This document shows, piece after piece, positions 1-6,119 of a stretch of 12,003 nucleotides of DNA. Origin of the DNA: WLNJ01 sp037131165. Its GTDB lineage: Bacteria; Actinomycetota; Thermoleophilia; Solirubrobacterales; Solirubrobacteraceae. Made by a program: the position numbers and the translations under genes. Each line of letters begins with the position of its first letter. Within the stretch, counting starts at the first letter, position 1. The notes beneath the pieces are model-generated. The model did no database searches. It had not been told where the DNA came from and saw nothing but the letters and a program-made list of their open reading frames with translations. Where the stretch lies: assembly GCA_037131165.1 (NCBI GenBank), contig JBAXRO010000058.1, positions 1 through 12,003 on the forward strand, given 5' to 3'.

Positions 1-1
1 C

Positions 2-346
2 GAGTACCGCGAGACCGAACTGCTGATCCAGGGGCTGCTCGGAGTCGACCGCGAGCCGCTCGCTCCGGTCCGCCCCGAGGACGCGCCCGGCGCGATGGTC
101 GAAGCGCCGACCGAACCGGTCGAGGGGGCGCACGCCGGCCCTTACAGGGCCGGGGGAGTGTGGGTCAGGGCCCGCGGCACCGGCACCGTCACAGCCGACG
201 GCGAGCAGTTCGCGGTCGAGGGTCCGGCATCTGTCGAACTGCGCAGCCACGCTCGCAGCACCACGGGATCGATCGTGATCGAGCCCGGCCCGGGGGTCGA
301 GGTGATCGGGACGGTCTTCACCCCCGGCCTCGCGGCAGCCGACTGA
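2..346 (+). CDS. C-terminal fragment of a probable thioredoxin-fold (redoxin/DipZ-like) protein, 5' end outside window
   Basis: The frame is open from the first bases of the window to a TGA at 344-346, so about 114 C-terminal residues are seen and the start lies to the left. The fragment begins EYRETELLIQGLLG, which resembles the helix after the redoxin fold in actinobacterial thioredoxin-like and DipZ-type proteins (usual pattern FGEGxYxxTExxIxxLL). It ends in a beta-rich segment with PGVEVIGTVFTPGLA, similar to the PGV...FTxG ending of the small domain that follows the redoxin fold in such proteins. The CXXC active site, if present, would be outside the window, so no redox role can be confirmed. 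An ATG at 95 lies inside this open frame and is not needed as a start. The family call comes from remembered pattern similarity only. Confidence 0.5.
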   Translation, partial: EYRETELLIQGLLGVDREPLAPVRPEDAPGAMVEAPTEPVEGAHAGPYRAGGVWVRARGTGTVTADGEQFAVEGPASVELRSHARSTTGSIVIEPGPGVEVIGTVFTPGLAAAD

Positions 347-432
347 GCCCGATACCGCAGGGCGGACGACACGAGCGACCGCTCGCCCCGACCGCCTCAG
401 GGCGCAAGGCGGACGACTCCTCGAAGCTGGCT

Positions 433-463
433 CTCGGCTACGCGGGCGCGGACGCCCGCCGAG
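433..463. terminator. GC-rich hairpin between convergent genes, possible bidirectional terminator
   Basis: The 135-bp gap between the + strand gene ending at 346 and the minus-strand gene ending at 482 holds a perfect 7-bp stem, GCGGGCG (442-448) and CGCCCGC (453-459), around the tetraloop CGGA. CTCG (433-436) can pair with CGAG (460-463) outside a 5-nt bulge. There is no T tract on either side, as is common in high-GC actinobacteria. A 5-bp hairpin, CGAGC/GCTCG (372-376 and 381-385), and an imperfect 15-bp direct repeat (356-370 and 403-417) lie in the same gap. I see no gene in it. Confidence 0.5.
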
Positions 464-481
464 CGGCTCGACGCAGGCTGC

Positions 482-1603
482 TCAGTCGTCCTCGGGGTGC
501 ATCCCGCCGAGGATCTCGGCGGCGGCCATGTCGTTCATCGCGGAGAGCACCCGCGGAGGCTCGTCGTCGACTATCTCGACCGCCCGACCCGGCCAGTAAG
601 GCGATCCCTGCGGGGCGCCCGAGAGGAAGTGCTGTTCGAACACCCACGACCCGGTGTTGAGGACCTGTTGCCCGGAGGCGGTGATCCATTCCGACGGCTC
701 GTCGCCCGGGAGCGGGCCCGGGCGATGGGTGTGGCCGAAGATCAGGTGCCGCTCAGTGACGCCGATCGCCCGCGCTGCGGCGGTGGCTGCGTCGAGGCCT
801 GCCCGCCTGAGCTGCGGGCCTGAGATGTCCGAGGAGAGCGGCCCGATCCTCAACCTGTTGAGGACCCCGACAGCCCCAGCGAAACCGAGCGCCGCGACCC
901 TGCGACGCACCGGCCGGTGGCCGCTGCCGCCGGCGAGCATCTGCCACGCCCGGCTGGAGAAGCCGTGCGCCCCCTTGCCGACAGACGCCTCGGCCTGCTG
1001 GGCGACCTCGTAGGACCACGCGTACATCGGCCCGAGAACGGCTTCGTAGTCGTCAACTCCGGAGGCGCGGTCCGGGTCGCGTCCGGTGATCCGCGCCATC
1101 GCGCCGGCGGACATCCGCTCGAAGGTCGGCACGGTGATGTGCCTGTCGAGGTAGTTGCCGTGGAAGGCGTAGACATCGTCGCGCAACCTGACCCCGGGAT
1201 GGGCGAGCACCACCTCGGCCGGGCGCATGGCCTCGGCGACCTTCGCAGCAATCTCACCACTGGACGGCGGGACCAACTGCTCGATGCCGAGCGGCGGTGG
1301 AACCCCGTCGCGACGCCTCGCGTCGAGCCAAGGGGCAATCAGGGCGTGGTCGTGGTTGCCGGAGACGATCACGACCTCGGTACCGGGATCGAGGGCGGAG
1401 GCGATGTCGGAGAGGATCGGCAGCGCGACCTCGAGCACGGCGTGAGCCGGTCCGTGGCGCAGCTCGAGCGTGTCGCCGAGCAGTACCAAGCGGTCGGAAC
1501 CGGCGATCAGTGCCTTGAGCTTCTCCCTGACGGGCTCGCGTCGGAGCACGTCGACGCCGATGCTGCCGCCGAGGTGGAGGTCGGAGACGACGACCGTGCG
1601 CAA
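482..1603 (-). CDS. Calcineurin-like metallophosphoesterase family protein
   Basis: This 373-residue protein carries the ordered metal-binding motifs of the calcineurin-like phosphoesterase fold: SDLHLGG (D8, H10), GD (43-44), GNHD (82-85), HGN (148-150) and GHTH (290-293), followed by NTGSW (317-321). Such enzymes use a two-metal centre to hydrolyse phosphomono- or diesters; the substrate cannot be read from the sequence. The frame is open upstream to 1810, but that extension is Arg-rich, antisense-like sequence overlapping ispH. The TTG at 1601-1603 puts the first motif at residue 8 and has GGGGAG six nt upstream, so it is the chosen start. It lies 14 nt after the ispH stop, so the two genes are probably cotranscribed. 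No signal peptide or convincing membrane span is seen, so a cytoplasmic location is likely. The long insert between HGN and GHTH is larger than in minimal family members. Confidence 0.88.
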   Translation of the reverse strand: MRTVVVSDLHLGGSIGVDVLRREPVREKLKALIAGSDRLVLLGDTLELRHGPAHAVLEVALPILSDIASALDPGTEVVIVSGNHDHALIAPWLDARRRDGVPPPLGIEQLVPPSSGEIAAKVAEAMRPAEVVLAHPGVRLRDDVYAFHGNYLDRHITVPTFERMSAGAMARITGRDPDRASGVDDYEAVLGPMYAWSYEVAQQAEASVGKGAHGFSSRAWQMLAGGSGHRPVRRRVAALGFAGAVGVLNRLRIGPLSSDISGPQLRRAGLDAATAAARAIGVTERHLIFGHTHRPGPLPGDEPSEWITASGQQVLNTGSWVFEQHFLSGAPQGSPYWPGRAVEIVDDEPPRVLSAMNDMAAAEILGGMHPEDD

Positions 1604-1609
1604 TCGGGA

Positions 1610-1615
1610 CTCCCC
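1610..1615 (-). promoter_or_regulatory. Ribosome binding site of the metallophosphoesterase gene
   Basis: On the minus strand GGGGAG lies 6 nt before the TTG at 1603 and within 10 nt of the ispH stop codon. It decides the start of the downstream gene and fits translation from a shared ispH transcript. Confidence 0.6.
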
Positions 1616-1617
1616 GC

Positions 1618-2580
1618 TCAGGAGTCGCGACCGGCGACCGCTTCGCGGACGGCCTTGGGAAGCATGAAGCGGACGTCCTCCTCGGTGACCGTGATCTCCT
1701 CGACCTGCTCGGTCCCGCGCTTGCGGAAGAAGTCGACGAGCCTCTGGACGAGCTCTTCGGGAGCGCTCGCACCCGAAGTGATGCCGACGACCTTGCGGCC
1801 CTCGAGCCACTCCTCGCGTACCTCGCCCTCATTGTCGATCAGGTAGGCGTCCGTTCCGAGGTCGCGAGTGACGTCGACGAGGCGATTGGAATTCGAGGAG
1901 TTCCGAGAGCCGATCACCAGCACCAGGTCGCACATTCCGGCGAGCTTCTTCACCGCTAGCTGGCGGTTGGTGGTCGCGTAACAGATGTCATCGCGCTTGG
2001 GGGCCGTGATCTTCGGGAAGCGCTCCTTGAGGCGGGCGATGATCGCAGCCGTCTCGTCGACCGAGAGAGTCGTCTGCGTGCAGTAGGCGACCCGCTCCTC
2101 GTCGGGGACCTCCAGTGCGTCGACGTCGGCCTCGGTCTCGACGAGGACCATCGACTCGGGCGCCTCGCCCATCGTGCCCTCGACCTCCTCATGGCCGGCG
2201 TGGCCGACGAGTACGACTGTGTAGCCGTCCTCGGCGAAGCGCTTGGCCTCGATGTGGACCTTCGTCACCAGCGGGCAGGTGGCGTCGATCGTGTTCAGAG
2301 CCCTTGCCTCGGCGTCGGCATGTACGGCCGGGGAGACCCCGTGGGCCGAGAAGACCGTCACCGCCCCCTTGGGGATCTCGTCGGAGAGCTCGTCGACGAA
2401 GATCGCCCCGCGCGAGCGCAACTGCTCGACGACGTGCTTGTTGTGGACGATCTCCTTGCGGACGTAAACGGGCGCCCCGTGCGCCTCGAGCGCGCGCTCG
2501 ACGGTCACGACCGCCCGGTCGACCCCGGCGCAGTAACCACGCGGAGCGGCAAGCAGGATCGTTTCGGGAGCGGAGCGCAT
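1618..2580 (-). CDS. ispH: 4-hydroxy-3-methylbut-2-enyl diphosphate reductase (IspH/LytB)
   Basis: IspH catalyses the last step of the non-mevalonate (MEP) isoprenoid pathway, converting HMBPP to IPP and DMAPP with a [4Fe-4S] cluster in the cytoplasm. The three cluster cysteines are present in PRGYCAGV, DATCPLVTK and DICYATTNRQ (C17, C102 and C200 from the ATG start). Active-site motifs GHAGHEEVEGTMG (His and Glu) and SRNSSNSNRL (Ser-Ser-Asn) are intact, and TSGASAPE near the C terminus is typical. The length of 320 residues is normal for the family. The ATG at 2578-2580 is chosen; an in-frame TTG at 2587-2589 would add three residues, and neither has a convincing ribosome binding site. The gene sits 30 nt after a small membrane-protein gene and 14 nt before the metallophosphoesterase gene, in one minus-strand operon. 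Confidence 0.97.
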   Translation of the reverse strand: MRSAPETILLAAPRGYCAGVDRAVVTVERALEAHGAPVYVRKEIVHNKHVVEQLRSRGAIFVDELSDEIPKGAVTVFSAHGVSPAVHADAEARALNTIDATCPLVTKVHIEAKRFAEDGYTVVLVGHAGHEEVEGTMGEAPESMVLVETEADVDALEVPDEERVAYCTQTTLSVDETAAIIARLKERFPKITAPKRDDICYATTNRQLAVKKLAGMCDLVLVIGSRNSSNSNRLVDVTRDLGTDAYLIDNEGEVREEWLEGRKVVGITSGASAPEELVQRLVDFFRKRGTEQVEEITVTEEDVRFMLPKAVREAVAGRDS

Positions 2581-2602
2581 CTCTGCCAAGTCTACGAAGG
2601 AT

Positions 2603-2619
2603 GTGGGCGATCAGCCCAC
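2603..2619. promoter_or_regulatory. Perfect 6-bp hairpin overlapping the stop of the small gene, just upstream of ispH
   Basis: GTGGGC (2603-2608) and GCCCAC (2614-2619) form a perfect stem around a 5-nt loop. In the operon transcript it contains the stop codon of the 52-residue protein and ends 22 nt before the ispH ATG. There is no T tract, so it is not a classical terminator. It could be an RNA processing or stability element, or chance in GC-rich DNA. Confidence 0.3.
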
Positions 2620-2769
2620 GCCGGGCGAATCGAACGCGCCGACCACGCTCTTGGGGAGCGGGATCGAATCGGTCGCGACGAGCACGATGAAGACCGCGGC
2701 GATCACCAGCTGGAGGACGAGGACGGCGATCAGGACCCGGCCGCCGCCGTTCCCGCCGTCACCGCTCAA
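2611..2769 (-). CDS. Small single-span membrane protein (52 aa)
   Basis: Translation from the TTG at 2767-2769 gives 52 residues ending at a TGA at 2611-2613. The N terminus is Gly-rich (MSGDGGNGGGR), then a hydrophobic run of about 22 residues (12-33, VLIAVLVLQLVIAAVFIVLV) predicts one membrane helix, then a short tail with SIPLPK. The TTG overlaps the TGA of the upstream acyl-CoA dehydrogenase gene (TTGA), which suggests translational coupling. No clear Shine-Dalgarno sequence precedes it. It fills the gap between the dehydrogenase and ispH almost completely, and the hydrophobic frame with G/C third positions looks coding. I do not recognise the family and assign no function. A chance open frame remains possible because it is short. 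Confidence 0.6.
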   Translation of the reverse strand: MSGDGGNGGGRVLIAVLVLQLVIAAVFIVLVATDSIPLPKSVVGAFDSPGVG

Positions 2770-4061
2770 TCGTTCGCGGTGGCCGTCTCGAGCAGCCAGG
2801 CGAACTTCTGTCTGGCCTCATCGCGGCGGGTCGGGATGTGCTCGGAGGGCACTCCGTCCTCCGGCGCCTCGTAGCCGCGCAGGATCTTCCACGCGACCGA
2901 CGCTCTGTGAACCTCGTCCGGCCCGTCATAGAAGCGAGCGGCCCGCGCGTAGCGGTACATCGCCTCGAGCGGCATGTCGGTCGAGTACCCGAGTGAGCCG
3001 TGGACCTGGAGTGCCCTGTCGATCACGTCGTGGAGCACCCTCGCCCCGTAGAACTTGATCAGCGAGATGTCCTGGCGGGCGGATGCGACGCCCTGGGTGT
3101 CCATCTTCCAAGCGGCGTGAAGAGTCATCAGGCGGGCTGCCTGCATCTCCGCCGCGCTGTCGGCGATCCAGTTCTGGACCGTTTCCTTCTCGGACAGGAG
3201 TGAGCCGTGCGCGTAGCGGCTGAGCGACCGCTCGCAAAGCATGTCGAACGCCCTGTGGGCAACCCCGAGCCAGCGCATGCAGTGGTGGATCCGCCCCGGG
3301 TAGAGGCGCTGCTGGGCGATCAGGAAGCCGGCGCCGCGCGGGCCGAGCAGGGCCTCAGGGCCGAGCTTGACGTCCTCGTAGATGATTTCGGCGTGGCCTC
3401 CGAAGAATCCGTAGCGCTCTTCAGGGTGCTCCATCGTCGCCACGTCACGGACGATGTTCACCCCGGGCGTGTCGACGGGGACGATGAACATCGATGCCCG
3501 CTGGTACTTGTGGGCATCGGGATCGGTCACGGCCATCACGATCAGGAAGTCGGCGATCGAGCCGTGGCTCGTGTACCACTTGTGGCCGTTGAGGATCCAG
3601 CCGTCGCCGTCCTCCGCTGCCCGGGTCTCGAGCAGGGTCGGGTCGGAGCCTGCGGTGTGGGGCTCGGTCATCGAGAACGCCGAGCGGATTTCGCCGCCGA
3701 GCAGCGGCTCCATCCAGCGCTCCTTCTGCTCGGGAGTACCGGCCAGCGCGAGGATCTCGGCGTTGCCGGAGTCGGGAGCGTTGTTGCCGAAGGCGAACGG
3801 AGCGAAGGGCGAGGTCCCGAGGATCTCGTGCATCAGGCCGAGCTTGAGCTGGCCGAACCCTTGGCCACCCAGTTCGGGGTCGAGGTGTGCGGCCCACAGG
3901 CCGCGGGCCTTGACCTGATCCTTGAGCGGCTCCATCGCCGCCTCGATCTGGGGGATCGAGAGGTCGAGCGTCTCGAGCGGCCAGATCTCCTCGCGGACGA
4001 ACTCCGCCATCCAGTCGAGGTGTTCCTGGAACTCCGGGTCGGTGCTGAAATCCCACGCCAT
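2766..4061 (-). CDS. Acyl-CoA dehydrogenase, ACAD10/11-like
   Basis: This 431-residue flavoenzyme of the acyl-CoA dehydrogenase family would introduce the alpha,beta double bond into an acyl-CoA, the first step of beta-oxidation. Family hallmarks appear in order: a helical N domain (LDWMAEFVREEIWPLE), LGGQGFG, the FAD-domain segment FSMTEPHTAGSDPTLL, the middle beta domain with WILNGHKWYTSHG, then RLYPGRIHHCMRWLG and the C-terminal QVHGSLGYSTDMPLEAMYR. The segment YDGPDEVHR stands where medium-chain enzymes have the catalytic Glu (YEGT); Asp with GPDEVH is the pattern of the ACAD10/11 branch, so this looks like a subfamily trait and not damage. The ATG at 4059-4061 gives the usual MAWDF start; the open frame to 4130 adds only Arg/Ala-rich sequence. 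It is divergent from the WS/DGAT gene and leads the operon with the small membrane protein, ispH and the phosphoesterase. The exact acyl substrate is unknown. Confidence 0.93.
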   Translation of the reverse strand: MAWDFSTDPEFQEHLDWMAEFVREEIWPLETLDLSIPQIEAAMEPLKDQVKARGLWAAHLDPELGGQGFGQLKLGLMHEILGTSPFAPFAFGNNAPDSGNAEILALAGTPEQKERWMEPLLGGEIRSAFSMTEPHTAGSDPTLLETRAAEDGDGWILNGHKWYTSHGSIADFLIVMAVTDPDAHKYQRASMFIVPVDTPGVNIVRDVATMEHPEERYGFFGGHAEIIYEDVKLGPEALLGPRGAGFLIAQQRLYPGRIHHCMRWLGVAHRAFDMLCERSLSRYAHGSLLSEKETVQNWIADSAAEMQAARLMTLHAAWKMDTQGVASARQDISLIKFYGARVLHDVIDRALQVHGSLGYSTDMPLEAMYRYARAARFYDGPDEVHRASVAWKILRGYEAPEDGVPSEHIPTRRDEARQKFAWLLETATAND

Positions 4062-4069
4062 CGGCGACA

Positions 4070-4075
4070 ACCATA
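4070..4075 (-). promoter_or_regulatory. Putative -10 box (TATGGT) for the acyl-CoA dehydrogenase operon
   Basis: On the minus strand TATGGT fits TANNNT and ends 8 nt before the ATG at 4061. Transcription would then begin at or very near the start codon, giving a leaderless mRNA, which agrees with the lack of a ribosome binding site. No good -35 element is visible. Confidence 0.35.
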
Positions 4076-4200
4076 GTGACCGTCGCCCCGACGCGGTCGC
4101 CCGCGGGGCCGCTCGGCGGCGGCGCGGCATCTGGCGCCGATGATCGCCGGCGACCCGCCTGACGGGGCTGCCGTTTCGGCGGTAGCCTTGTGATCCCTGT

Positions 4201-4209
4201 TGCTATAAG
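4201..4209 (+). promoter_or_regulatory. Extended -10 promoter (TGC-TATAAG) of the WS/DGAT gene
   Basis: TGCTATAAG matches the extended -10 form TGnTATAAT. No -35 hexamer is found at the usual 16-18 nt spacing, as is common for extended -10 promoters. A start of transcription near 4216 would leave a leader of about 10 nt to the first ATG (4225) or about 21 nt to the second (4237). Confidence 0.5.
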
Positions 4210-4215
4210 GCCACC

Positions 4216-4240
4216 GGGTCGAGAATGGGGTCGAAAATGG
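4216..4240 (+). repeat. 12-bp tandem duplication carrying RBS and start codon
   Basis: Two tandem copies of GGGTCGARAATG lie at 4216-4227 and 4228-4239 and differ at one base (G at 4223, A at 4235); the identity continues into a further G. Each copy holds a GGG, six nt and an ATG, so the acyltransferase gene has two in-frame starts with the same local context. Confidence 0.8.
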
Positions 4241-6102
4241 CACAGAAACACTTGGACAGACTCACGGCGGTCGATGCCTCCTTCCTGGTGCAGGAGAAGT
4301 CGAACTCGCACATGCACATCGGTGCGGTGATCGTCGTCGAGGGCCAAGCTCCCCCCTTTGACCGGTTCATCGAGCAGATCCAGGGTCGTCTGCACCTGGT
4401 TCCCCGCTACAGGCAGAAGCTCGCTTGGCCTCCGGGCGAGTCGGGCAGGCCGCTGTGGGTCGACGATCCGACCTTCAACATCTCCTACCACGTGCGCCAC
4501 ACCGCGCTGCCCCATCCGGGCAGCGAGGAGCAGCTGCTCAATCTCGCGGCGCGCATCGCTTCCCAGCAGCTCGACCGCAGCAAGCCCCTCTGGGAGATGT
4601 GGATCGTCGAGGGTCTCGAGGGCAACCGCTTCGCACTGATCAACAAGACCCACCACGCACTGGTCGACGGGGTCTCGGGAGTGGATCTCGCGACGGTGCT
4701 CTTCGACCTCGAGCAGAGCCCTCCGAAGGCCCCGGAGGCAGAGTCTTGGTCTCCCCAACCCGAACCGTCGGCAGCCGAGCTGATCGCCGCCGGAATGCGC
4801 GATGCCGCACGTGGGGTCTTCGGCATCGCCAACCGCTTCCTCAAGGTCGCCCAGCGACCCGACCGGGCAGTGGACGAGATCCGCGAGGCGGTCGAAGGGG
4901 TCGGTGAGCTCGCATGGGCCGGGCTCAACCCGGCTCCCCCCACGCCGCTGAACGTCGAGATCGGCCCGCACCGCCGCCTCGCCGTCACCCGCGAGCAGCT
5001 GAGCGACTTCAAGACCGTCAAGAACGCCTTCGGCGGCACGGTCAACGACGTCGTCCTGACCGTCGTGTCGGGTGCGCTGCGCAAGTGGATGCGCTCCCGG
5101 GGCGTCAGGACCGAGGGCCTCGAGCTGCGCGCACTGGTCCCGGTCTCGATCCGAGCGGCAGAGGAGCACGGCGCCCTCGGCAACCGGATCGCAGTGATGC
5201 GCGGCCCGCTGCCGGTCTACATCAAGGACCCGGTCGCCCGACTCCAGTTCGTCAAGCAGGCGATGGACGGCCTCAAGGAGAGCAAGCAGGCGGTCGGAGC
5301 CGAAGTGCTCGCCGGAGTCCAACAGCTCGCCCCGCCGACCGTGCTCGCCCAGGCCTCACGCGTCAACTTCTCGACCCGCCTCTTCAACCTGATCGTCACG
5401 AACGTGCCCGGGCCGCAGTTCCCGCTCTACGTGCTCGGCCACAGGCTGCTCAACCTCTACCCGATCGCCTTCCTGCCGCAAAACCACTCGCTGGCGATCG
5501 CGATCATGTCCTACGACGGCGAGGTCAACTTCGGCCTGCTCGCTGACTACGACTCGCTGCCCGACGTCGAGGATCTGTCGGCCGGCATCAGCGAGGCGCT
5601 CGCCGAGCTCGTGACGCTCGCCGAGAAACGCGGCCCGGCGCCGGTCAAGCCGGCGAAGCCCGTTGGCAGGAAGCGGGTCGTCCCGAAGAAGAAGGCGAAG
5701 TCCAAGGCGAAGACGAAGGCCGAGCCGGTCGAGGCCGCCCTCGGGCTCGAGGAGCCGGCGGCCACAGTCGAGGCCCCCGCCTCCAAGTCGAAGCCGAGGA
5801 AGGCCAAGGCCGCTGCCAAGCCGAAGGCGAAGGCAAAGACCAAGGCGAAGGCCTCACCCAAGCGGAAGGTTCCGGCCAAGGCCGAGACGCCCTCGGCACC
5901 GAAAGCCCAGGCGGCCCGCCCGAAGACCAAGCGCGCAGCGGCAAAGCCGGCTGCCGCCAGGACCAAGGCTGTGGCCGCGGTCAACGGTGACGGGACCCGC
6001 GCCCCCAGCCCCGGGCTTCCCTCAGCCGGCACTTCCCGCCCCAGCAGCGGGCCTGCGGCCGAGATGCGCGCCGCGCGTCGGGCCCGCCGCAACCGCGGCT
6101 GA
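4237..6102 (+). CDS. WS/DGAT family wax ester synthase/diacylglycerol O-acyltransferase with Lys/Ala-rich C-terminal tail
   Basis: Members of this family join acyl-CoA to a fatty alcohol or diacylglycerol, making wax esters or triacylglycerol for storage in lipid inclusions. The N terminus has the typical DRLTAVDASFL, and the catalytic HHxxxDG motif is HHALVDG (H139, H140, D144, G145). The C-terminal half has FGGTVNDVVLTVVSGALR, LVPVSIR, the conserved NVPGPQFPLY and the PIAFLPQNHSLAIAIMSYDG region. The enzyme proper ends near residue 466, the usual family size. A tail of about 155 residues follows: two Lys/Ala/Pro blocks (about 467-496 and 517-578) split by an acidic/Ala linker, then a Ser/Pro stretch and an Arg-rich end. 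It has about 28 lysines and resembles histone-H1-like C termini. The start at 4237 is preferred for its leader length and GGGG; the ATG at 4225 would add four residues. The gene is divergent from the acyl-CoA dehydrogenase gene, its metabolic opposite. Confidence 0.93.
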   Translation: MAQKHLDRLTAVDASFLVQEKSNSHMHIGAVIVVEGQAPPFDRFIEQIQGRLHLVPRYRQKLAWPPGESGRPLWVDDPTFNISYHVRHTALPHPGSEEQLLNLAARIASQQLDRSKPLWEMWIVEGLEGNRFALINKTHHALVDGVSGVDLATVLFDLEQSPPKAPEAESWSPQPEPSAAELIAAGMRDAARGVFGIANRFLKVAQRPDRAVDEIREAVEGVGELAWAGLNPAPPTPLNVEIGPHRRLAVTREQLSDFKTVKNAFGGTVNDVVLTVVSGALRKWMRSRGVRTEGLELRALVPVSIRAAEEHGALGNRIAVMRGPLPVYIKDPVARLQFVKQAMDGLKESKQAVGAEVLAGVQQLAPPTVLAQASRVNFSTRLFNLIVTNVPGPQFPLYVLGHRLLNLYPIAFLPQNHSLAIAIMSYDGEVNFGLLADYDSLPDVEDLSAGISEALAELVTLAEKRGPAPVKPAKPVGRKRVVPKKKAKSKAKTKAEPVEAALGLEEPAATVEAPASKSKPRKAKAAAKPKAKAKTKAKASPKRKVPAKAETPSAPKAQAARPKTKRAAAKPAAARTKAVAAVNGDGTRAPSPGLPSAGTSRPSSGPAAEMRAARRARRNRG

Positions 6103-6119
6103 CGCTTGATCCCGAAGGC

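Noticed and set aside
1604..1810. A 69-residue N-terminal extension of the metallophosphoesterase overlapping ispH.
   Set aside because: Arg/Gly-rich out-of-frame ispH sequence; the TTG at 1603 has a good ribosome binding site and places the first metal motif normally.
917..1846. A 309-codon + strand frame opposite the metallophosphoesterase and ispH.
   Set aside because: Both opposite-strand genes have full sets of conserved motifs; the + strand product shows none.
4062..4130. A 23-residue N-terminal extension of the acyl-CoA dehydrogenase.
   Set aside because: Arg/Ala-rich and absent from the family's usual start; the ATG at 4061 has a suitable -10 box just upstream.
4121..4138. GGCGC/GCGCC inverted repeat with 8-nt spacer as an operator in the divergent lipid-gene spacer.
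   Set aside because: Only 5-bp arms of pure G/C in very GC-rich DNA; easily due to chance.
3445..5322. A 625-codon open frame on the minus strand, overlapping both the acyl-CoA dehydrogenase and the WS/DGAT genes.
   Set aside because: It is antisense or out of frame to two well-supported genes and its product is Arg/Asp/Gly-rich shadow sequence with no motif; long false frames are expected at this GC content.
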